DNA of 64,000 bases, from the NCBI GenBank assembly GCA_020635535.1, contig JACJZP010000010.1, forward strand, positions 45,070 to 109,069. The letters run 5' to 3'. The notes under the pieces were generated by a model, which saw nothing but the letters and a program-made list of their open reading frames with translations, searched no databases and had not been told where the DNA came from. This stretch comes from Flavobacteriales bacterium. Lineage in GTDB: Bacteria; Bacteroidota; Bacteroidia; UBA10329. A program made the position numbers and the translations under genes. Position 1 is the stretch's first letter, and each line of letters begins with the position of its first letter. Below are positions 58,395-64,000 of the stretch, piece after piece.

Positions 58395-60014
58395 TTATTC
58401 CACGAATGTGAGAACGTCTTTGCTTTCGCTTAAATAGGTGTCGAGCGAGGCTTTCATTTGTGGTTCCGATAGACCAAGCAGTTTGCCCAATTCCTCGTTC
58501 AACGTGGTGGCATATTTGTCGGCAACTGGTTTTTCGAAGTACAAACGACCAGTTCTACGAATCAAAAAATCCGAAAGCTCCGTGATCATTTCATTCTCGG
58601 CACAATACCGAAGTTCAGCTTTCAGAATTTCGAGGGTTCTATCGCTTGCGTTGAAGTCAATATCGCTGATTATCTGAATGGCGTTGTTACCATACTTATG
58701 GAACAATCCGCTGAGCTCGGTCTCAGTCAGTTCAGTTTCACCGATTTCTGCCACAAACGCCTTGAAACTGTGTAGCAAACCACCCGCAAGTTTTCTGCTC
58801 GATGATTTCGAAAGCGTGAAAGCCATTCCATCCGAAGCTTGTAATTGTCTGAAAGCAAGGTCAACGGTTCGTTCTGCCATCTTACGGTAACCCGTCAATT
58901 TTCCGCCAGCAATGCTGATCAGACCATGCTCCGAAATAAAGATTTCGTCCTTTCTTGAAAGTTCAGAAGGTGATTTTCCGTCTTCATGAATCAGCGGCCG
59001 AAGTCCAGCCCAAGTGGATTGGATATCGGCTTCGGTCAAAGGCTCAATGTCGAATGCATTATTGGTTGCGTTCAGCACGTATTCCACGTCTTCTTTGGTT
59101 ACGTGTGGCCGCTCAATTTTGTCAGTATAGGTAGTATCCGTGGTTCCCACGTAGGTAGCATTATCGCGCGGAATGGCGAAGATCATTCTCCCATCGGCCA
59201 CATCGAAATAAACAGCTTGCCGAAGCGGGAACCGCTTGTGATCAAAGACCAAATGAATTCCTTTGGTCAGGTGCAGGCGCTTGCCTTTCACCTCCTCATC
59301 TTTCGACCGCACATTATCAACCCATGGGCCAGCCGCATTGATTGTTCGCTTGGCTTTGATTTGGAAGGAAGTGCCTGTTTTCAAGTCTTTTACCTTAGCC
59401 CCAGCAATGTGTTTTTTCTTGTAGGTGAACTCCTCAAACTCGCAATAATTCAGGAGTAAAGCACCGTCTTCTGTAGCCGTTTTCGCCACTTCAATCACCA
59501 AACGGGCGTCATCGCTACGATATTCCCAGTAGAGAACGCCCGCTTCCAATCCGTCTTTTTTCAGCAGCGGCTCGCGGTTTAAGGTCTGCTTACGATCAAG
59601 CACCGAACGCCTTTCGCTACGCTTAACACCAGCCAACCAATCGTATGTGTAAATGCCAAAAGAAGCGGAGGTTTTTCCGAACGAACCGCCATCGGTAATG
59701 GGGAGCAACATCTTTTCCGGGATAACCAGATGAGGCGCGTTATGGTAGACCGTTTTTCGCTCGTGGCCCACTTCGCGCACTAAGCCAAACTCCAATTGCT
59801 TCAGATAGCGCAGGCCGCCATGGATGAGTTTAGTACTACGGCTGCTCGTTCCTGCAGCGAAATCCTGCTTTTCTACCAGCGCCACTTTCAGGCCGCGACC
59901 AGCGGCATCAAGCGCAATTCCAACTCCCGTAATGCCACCACCGATAACAAGAATATCGAACGTCTCCTTTTGGAGCTTTTCTATGACTTCTGATCGGTCT
60001 TTTGCGGAGAACAT
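58395..60014 (-). CDS. glpD: FAD-dependent glycerol-3-phosphate dehydrogenase
   Basis: 539 residues. FAD-binding ILVIGGGITGVGIALDAAGR at the start, the GTSSRSTKLIHGGLRYLKQ block, and WAGLRPLI and SIAGGKLTGYRKMAE in the C-half, with the C-terminal helical DAO_C domain. Oxidises glycerol 3-phosphate to dihydroxyacetone phosphate at the membrane. No glpK or glpF nearby, so the supply is elsewhere. Confidence 0.94.
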   Translation of the reverse strand: MFSAKDRSEVIEKLQKETFDILVIGGGITGVGIALDAAGRGLKVALVEKQDFAAGTSSRSTKLIHGGLRYLKQLEFGLVREVGHERKTVYHNAPHLVIPEKMLLPITDGGSFGKTSASFGIYTYDWLAGVKRSERRSVLDRKQTLNREPLLKKDGLEAGVLYWEYRSDDARLVIEVAKTATEDGALLLNYCEFEEFTYKKKHIAGAKVKDLKTGTSFQIKAKRTINAAGPWVDNVRSKDEEVKGKRLHLTKGIHLVFDHKRFPLRQAVYFDVADGRMIFAIPRDNATYVGTTDTTYTDKIERPHVTKEDVEYVLNATNNAFDIEPLTEADIQSTWAGLRPLIHEDGKSPSELSRKDEIFISEHGLISIAGGKLTGYRKMAERTVDLAFRQLQASDGMAFTLSKSSSRKLAGGLLHSFKAFVAEIGETELTETELSGLFHKYGNNAIQIISDIDFNASDRTLEILKAELRYCAENEMITELSDFLIRRTGRLYFEKPVADKYATTLNEELGKLLGLSEPQMKASLDTYLSESKDVLTFVE

Positions 60015-60072
60015 GGCGCGTTTTCTGGCCGCGAAGTTAGTGGTTCGTTTCCGTTAAACTGAGTTCAAACCA

Positions 60073-61452
60073 TTAATGTTTGAAGAGGCTCGAATCAGGT
60101 TCTAAGCTGATGTTCTCATCGCCTGCCTGATAAGGCAGATACGTTATGATGAATTGGAACATCTCGTCTGTGGTTTTCATGTTTCCAGCCACGGGTTCCA
60201 CAACGGTTTTTGGTGGGCCGTAAGGGTTGTTCGGGTTATTAAGGGTGTTATCGTAAACCCCTTCGGCATGAATGACAGAGCCTTTTGGGATTTTAAGCAT
60301 GTGGTGGAACGTGTAGAAATACTGCCACCGGAAATCCCATTTTGGAATGGAAATGAGTGGAATTGTATCACCATTCGGTGTTAAGGCCCAAGCCTTGAAC
60401 GACCGCCCGATCAAGTGCATGTGCGGATTGATAGTAAGCAGAGACAAGTCTTGCGGAACTCGGTAGTTGGTCTGTACGCTCATGACCTTGTTCGGAGGAA
60501 CTACCAATGGCGGCACAACAGGCGTTTCGCCAAGTGTTCCCATCATCAACTCTTGTATTGGTCGTTTTGGTGGCTGATCGGTAAAGAAGATGTTGAAATA
60601 CGACCTATCATAATCATCAACTGGTGTTGGGCCGTAATGAATGTTACGAATGAGAAACGCGGCTTTGCGTTTAACGGGAATGGTTCCAATTCCATCGGGA
60701 TACATAGCGGGCAGAACACCTGGCAGGTAATTGCTCACCGAAGGAGAAAGAACCGGAAACGTACCATCATCATTTGCGATTTTGAGCTTACCGTACATGC
60801 CTCGGTTGCCCGAATCTTTGTCCTCAACCGCAAATTGACCCTCAAAAACATTGGCCTTGGCGCCTTCCTCATAATTCATGAGGTGTCCATTCATGTGATG
60901 AACCAAATTGCGATTACCAGGCACAAACTCTATCAGTCGGATGAACGTATCGTGCTCCAACTCAAACGGAACTTTCACGGCCATGAACTTGTCCAAATTG
61001 TCTCCTTCCAGAAAAATGGAATCCTGGAAATGAACAACTAGGTCGGGTGTCCCAAACTCTGAACCATTGGGGAAGCTTGGTGGCTCGGGAGCGGTTCCAG
61101 AGCCCTCTTCTTTGCCATCATCCAACCATTTTTGGAGCATTGCTATTTGGCGGTCGGTAAGAAAACGCTCACCAACAAAAGAGCGATAATTCGGGTCTGC
61201 TGGCCATGGCGGCATATAACGGTCGGCCGTTACATCGCAGATCATTTTTGCCCTTTTGGCCACATCGCGGTATGTGATCATCTGAAAGGGCGCTCCTCCG
61301 TCAGCGCGATGACATGGTGTGCAATTGTGGTGGATAATTGGTGCTACATGTTCGTTGAACGTGACTTTTTCGGGAAGGTCAAAATCCTGCTGGTTGAATG
61401 TACCACAACCTGCAAACAACACCAGTAGCGCTATCAACCTGTATCGACTCAT
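60073..61452 (-). CDS. Cytochrome c / copper type II monooxygenase-like lipoprotein
   Basis: 459 residues from the ATG at 61452, giving a lipobox FAGC (Cys16). A c-type haem site NCTPCHR (Cys44, Cys47, His48) is followed by a large beta domain with clustered His: NLVHHMNGHLMNY, INPHMHLIGRSF, and TFHHMLKIPKG. This resembles ascorbate-dependent copper type II monooxygenase-like (PHM-like) proteins fused to a haem domain. Substrate unknown. The start overlaps the redoxin stop by 4 bp, so the two are coexpressed. Confidence 0.88.
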   Translation of the reverse strand: MSRYRLIALLVLFAGCGTFNQQDFDLPEKVTFNEHVAPIIHHNCTPCHRADGGAPFQMITYRDVAKRAKMICDVTADRYMPPWPADPNYRSFVGERFLTDRQIAMLQKWLDDGKEEGSGTAPEPPSFPNGSEFGTPDLVVHFQDSIFLEGDNLDKFMAVKVPFELEHDTFIRLIEFVPGNRNLVHHMNGHLMNYEEGAKANVFEGQFAVEDKDSGNRGMYGKLKIANDDGTFPVLSPSVSNYLPGVLPAMYPDGIGTIPVKRKAAFLIRNIHYGPTPVDDYDRSYFNIFFTDQPPKRPIQELMMGTLGETPVVPPLVVPPNKVMSVQTNYRVPQDLSLLTINPHMHLIGRSFKAWALTPNGDTIPLISIPKWDFRWQYFYTFHHMLKIPKGSVIHAEGVYDNTLNNPNNPYGPPKTVVEPVAGNMKTTDEMFQFIITYLPYQAGDENISLEPDSSLFKH

Positions 61453-62003
61453 TCTATCAGGCATCCAATTGGTTTGGTGTGCTTGGGTTTGATTGGTTTT
61501 TCCTCTCGCCAAGCAATCAGGGCATTCTCCAGATAATGGTCAGAAACCTCCAATTTCTTCTTGCCAAGGTCATTAACCCAATTATCGATTTTGCCGCTGT
61601 ACAGAATCTCGCCTTGACGGTTGAGTACAAAAACCTCTGGCGTAGTGGTAGCGCCTAATTCATGAGCCAATTTGTTGCCATCATCAAACAGCATGTCGAA
61701 TGAAAGGTCGTATTTCAACGCAAAGCAATCAACCTCTGTAGGGGAGTACCATTCTTTAGAATAAACTCCGTAAAAGGCGATGCTGTCCGAAGCGAAATTC
61801 CGCTCCAAATTCCGCATGGCCAGTGTGTAATTGATGCACAGCGGGCATTCCGGAGAAAGGAAGTAAATGATGGAAAGAGCGTTCTCATACGGGTTAATGG
61901 TTGTTTCAGAGTCCTCCAAATCCCAAAGCGAAATGTTTCGGATATCTGGATTGCTAGCGCACCCAATAAAAAGAATCGGAAAAAGTAGAAGAAACGACCT
62001 CAC
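61449..62003 (-). CDS. Redoxin-type lipoprotein
   Basis: 184 residues with lipobox FIGC (Cys15). Thioredoxin fold with YFLSPECPLCINYTL (CPLC pair) and GATTTPEVFVLNRQGEILYS. It pairs with the haem/copper lipoprotein, as in many Bacteroidota and Planctomycetota where both are adjacent. It may supply electrons or keep copper-site thiols reduced; that is inferred. Confidence 0.9.
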   Translation of the reverse strand: MRSFLLLFPILFIGCASNPDIRNISLWDLEDSETTINPYENALSIIYFLSPECPLCINYTLAMRNLERNFASDSIAFYGVYSKEWYSPTEVDCFALKYDLSFDMLFDDGNKLAHELGATTTPEVFVLNRQGEILYSGKIDNWVNDLGKKKLEVSDHYLENALIAWREEKPIKPKHTKPIGCLIE

Positions 62004-62026
62004 AGGTTCAAAGGTAACCAGCTGAG

Positions 62027-62707
62027 TTATTTCAACTCATTCAGGCTCCAGTCGTATTCGTAGAATGAATACTTAGGGTTGAGTTTGACTTTCTTAAGCA
62101 GGTATTTCTGAATGAACGGAATAACTTGGTCTTTTCCTCCGAAATCGGCTGCGTACCAATCGAAGATCTGCGAAACCTGCGCATTTGGCCCATTCAAACG
62201 GATAAAATCTGGGTCGTTGATAACGGCCCGTGTTTGGCTTTCCAATTGCTCTTCCAGTTCCTTTCCGCTGTACGCGAAAGAAGCCAACTTCGGACAACCT
62301 TTGGCTGCACAGACCAATACAAAATGCAAGCGTGCATCAGGAAATTGCTTCATCAGAATCTCCTTTTCAAGTTGATTAAGCGTTACTTGTTTTCCTCTCA
62401 GGTTGAAGGTTTGCTTTTCGAAGAAGCCATCAATTTTCAGAGGGCTTTCCGTAGGATAACGGCTTACGATTCCCTTAATGACAAACACATTATAAACGTT
62501 GATGAGAAAAGCTTTCTCGTCATCTCCCTTATACAAAGGCGCTCGGTTCAATTGAATGATCAGCGCGTTCAGTTCGGAAAGATTCTCTTTAATGCCAGAG
62601 TAATCAACCGCCCCATTTTTCACATTCTCGCGGAAAAAGCCATCAAAGTCTTGCGCTTGACCAACAAGGGAAAGAACAGAGAGGAAAAAAGGAAGAAACG
62701 TTTTCAT
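62027..62707 (-). CDS. DUF547 family exported protein
   Basis: 226 residues from the ATG at 62707, with signal peptide (cut after GQAQ). DUF547 core: AFLINVYNVFVIKGIV, LDxxEKEIL-like LNQLEKEILMKQF, DARLHFVLVCAAKGCPKLAS with its conserved Cys, and DWYAADFGG. The fold is thiol-protease-like in shape but activity is unproven. The upstream gene on the same strand is SxtJ-like, 29 bp away. Confidence 0.88.
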   Translation of the reverse strand: MKTFLPFFLSVLSLVGQAQDFDGFFRENVKNGAVDYSGIKENLSELNALIIQLNRAPLYKGDDEKAFLINVYNVFVIKGIVSRYPTESPLKIDGFFEKQTFNLRGKQVTLNQLEKEILMKQFPDARLHFVLVCAAKGCPKLASFAYSGKELEEQLESQTRAVINDPDFIRLNGPNAQVSQIFDWYAADFGGKDQVIPFIQKYLLKKVKLNPKYSFYEYDWSLNELK

Positions 62708-62736
62708 GCGGCTGGCAGAACGAAGATTATGCCAGA

Positions 62737-63096
62737 TCACCACGGGTTTTCAAGATCTTTGGCCGTGTAGCGATGATGGTTGGTAATGAAGTTGCTCTTT
62801 TCTGGAGCCCGCAATTGCAGCGGGTCCTTTTTCCCAATTCGAGACAGGAATGCAATCGGAGTAAGAATCAGATGGTAAACAAGGAAAAGCAGAATAGCGG
62901 CATTTACCTTCCCGATTTTCTCTCCGACCCAAAGCCAAGACTTCTCAATGATAACAGCGGCTTTTTCGCTAAGAGCAGAGAGGAACAGCACCGAAATAGC
63001 GATGACGAGAAAGGCAATGGTTTTCTCTTTGAAAAGCAGATGCAGGCCGCAGAACCCTGCTACCATTACAAGAATGTTCTTGTAAACCTTTTGCAT
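62737..63096 (-). CDS. SxtJ-like membrane protein
   Basis: 119 residues from the ATG at 63096. Two hydrophobic N-terminal segments, then WVGEKIGKVNAAILLFLVYH and LTPIAFLSRIGKKDPLQL, the SxtJ pattern seen next to carbamoyltransferases and DUF5989. Its ATG shares one base with the DUF5989 stop (TGATG), so translation is coupled. Function unknown beyond this association. Confidence 0.8.
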   Translation of the reverse strand: MQKVYKNILVMVAGFCGLHLLFKEKTIAFLVIAISVLFLSALSEKAAVIIEKSWLWVGEKIGKVNAAILLFLVYHLILTPIAFLSRIGKKDPLQLRAPEKSNFITNHHRYTAKDLENPW

Positions 63097-63245
63097 CAAA
63101 ATAGGGTGTAAACGAACGGTGCAACGGCTGTCCCGCCACCCATTACAATCAGAATTCCGAGTAGGAGCAATACAAGTACAATCGGTGTAAGCCACCACTT
63201 CTTGCGCTCCATTAAGAATTTTATGAGGTCAGAAAATGCTTCCAT
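63096..63245 (-). CDS. DUF5989 family small membrane protein
   Basis: 49 residues: MEAFSDLIKFLMERKKWWLT, then a single hydrophobic helix, GGGTAVAPFVYTLF at the end. This matches the DUF5989 pattern (KFLxERKKxWLxP start and APFxYTLF end). Start ATG overlaps the SGNH hydrolase gene by 25 bp and its stop overlaps the SxtJ start. Small genes like this are often missed. Confidence 0.85.
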   Translation of the reverse strand: MEAFSDLIKFLMERKKWWLTPIVLVLLLLGILIVMGGGTAVAPFVYTLF

Positions 63246-64000
63246 TTGGGTAAACTATCGAGTTTGTTGATCAACTCCTTTGCGAAAATACGGTTTCCCT
63301 CCGCGTTCCAATGTCCATCATATCGGTAGAATGGGCTGGTTTCGGTTTGTGGAAATTTTGGGTTCAACAAAGGAAACTCAAGATCATTCGAGGTGATGGT
63401 CATTGGCAAGTCAGCATTAAGCGTATCGCAACCGCTAACATTAAAGCCGAGTTCGCTGAGTGGTTCAAGTTCATCGGGGACTCCGTAAGGTCTATTTGGC
63501 ATGTTGATGAACAATGGTTCTGCACCATTCGATTCCGCAATGAATTTCAGTTCTAACAAATGGTCATGCAATCGAACGATGCCTTTTTTGCAAAGAAGGT
63601 CGGAGGTGTCGGCAGCCTGCCTGAACATGTCGGGATGATGCAATGATTCGTAGATCAAGGATGGATTGAGAAGGCCATTTTCAAAGTTGGCCCGAATGGA
63701 GGCATTCAATGAATAGTATTTGGACAATTGCGATTCGTTCAGTTCTGCCAAGAGGTTTTCGGCATCGTTTTTCCAACGCGTTTGAATTGAAACCTTGGCA
63801 GGAAAACGCTTGGTGAAATTTGGAAACACCAAACCTAAATACCGCCTGAACTTTGCGTGTGAAGTCTCGCTTTCAGGTTTAGCATTCACCATGGATTTGC
63901 CCGATTCTTCAAACTCGACCAAGCGCATGAGTTGGTGTAGGTCGTTGCCTTCAAGAACGCAGACAAACACCATATCCGGCCTTAATAATGGAATGACTTT
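63221..64000 (-). CDS. SGNH/GDSL-like hydrolase, C-terminal part (5' end off the window)
   Basis: The frame is open to the right edge (KVIPLLRPDMVFVCVLEGND at the far end), so the N-terminal Ser block is missing. The GND segment (LEGNDLHQL) gives the Asn block and FYRYDGHWNAEGNRIF gives the Asp/His block. Members next to DUF5989 and SxtJ genes are thought to act on surface polysaccharide or lipid groups; no direct evidence here. A nearby carbamoyltransferase may lie beyond the window. Confidence 0.82.
   Translation of the reverse strand, partial: KVIPLLRPDMVFVCVLEGNDLHQLMRLVEFEESGKSMVNAKPESETSHAKFRRYLGLVFPNFTKRFPAKVSIQTRWKNDAENLLAELNESQLSKYYSLNASIRANFENGLLNPSLIYESLHHPDMFRQAADTSDLLCKKGIVRLHDHLLELKFIAESNGAEPLFINMPNRPYGVPDELEPLSELGFNVSGCDTLNADLPMTITSNDLEFPLLNPKFPQTETSPFYRYDGHWNAEGNRIFAKELINKLDSLPKWKHFLTS

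Noticed and set aside
1..64000. CRISPR array, rRNA operon, insertion sequence or prophage
   Set aside because: No regularly spaced repeats, no rRNA sequence, no transposase, integrase or phage structural genes were seen on either strand.

Overview
The window looks like a chromosome segment of a Bacteroidota, most likely Flavobacteriales. The evidence is a type B (gliding-motility-associated) C-terminal sorting domain, two type A-like sorting domains, a TonB-dependent receptor with a carboxypeptidase-regulatory plug extension, many lipoproteins, and weak Shine-Dalgarno signals. Several starts are preceded by the Bacteroidota promoter pattern TTG-N17-20-TAnnTTTG. Base composition is moderate (mid-forties % GC by eye). 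There is no rRNA, CRISPR array, integrase or insertion sequence. Two tRNA genes are present: a CAU tRNA and tRNA-Asn(GUU).

Layout. 1-5.9 kb: the 3' end of an M1 peptidase gene, a DUF192 lipoprotein, an unrecognised secreted protein, a coiled-coil protein, a HupE/UreJ-like membrane protein and a complete M1 metallopeptidase. 5.9-7.6 kb: a hipBA toxin-antitoxin pair with a readable promoter and repeated 11-bp boxes. 7.7-12.8 kb: a GreA-like factor, DUF6702, the selenium pair selD-selU(mnmH), and tex. 12.8-20 kb: a 1357-residue secreted glycine-rich adhesin-like protein, an OmpA-like lipoprotein, a PAP2 phosphatase, a coiled-coil secreted protein and the CAU tRNA. 20-32 kb: a HAD hydrolase, methylmalonyl-CoA epimerase, a shortened peptide-binding lipoprotein, an SDR, a PQQ-type sugar dehydrogenase with a sorting tail, a SpoIIE-type phosphatase, a third M1 peptidase, a biotin carrier protein, a PfkB kinase and tRNA-Asn.

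32-41 kb is more accessory in character: a TolB-N/TPR/AraC regulator with an abnormal 5' end, a TonB-dependent receptor, tandem medium-chain dehydrogenases, a 51-residue glycine-zipper protein, an alpha/beta hydrolase, a serine hydrolase and a YdcF-like protein. 41.3-49.3 kb holds the most distinctive set: a TetR regulator, an ABC exporter with degenerate ATPase motifs, an HlyD-like adaptor and a TolC-like channel in one operon, followed by a TPR protein, a leucine-rich-repeat protein and a CutA-like protein. The same 17-bp palindrome, fused to the same -7 box, occurs upstream of tetR and again between the TolC gene and the TPR gene. In the second place it points at a short antisense reading frame.

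49.3-64 kb: a Thermus-type isocitrate dehydrogenase divergent from a LysR regulator, a fragment of a second TolC-family gene, a MORN-repeat protein, an aldose-epimerase-like protein, a pseudo-receiver/four-PAS protein without a kinase domain, several thioredoxin-fold proteins, Ppx/GppA, SixA, GlpD, a haem c/copper monooxygenase-like lipoprotein paired with a redoxin, DUF547, and at the right edge a tight SGNH-hydrolase/DUF5989/SxtJ cluster that runs off the window.

Functional assignments are read from motifs and family knowledge only; no database search was run. Start codons were moved from the longest reading frame where a GTG/TTG extension, a promoter or a signal peptide argued for it.
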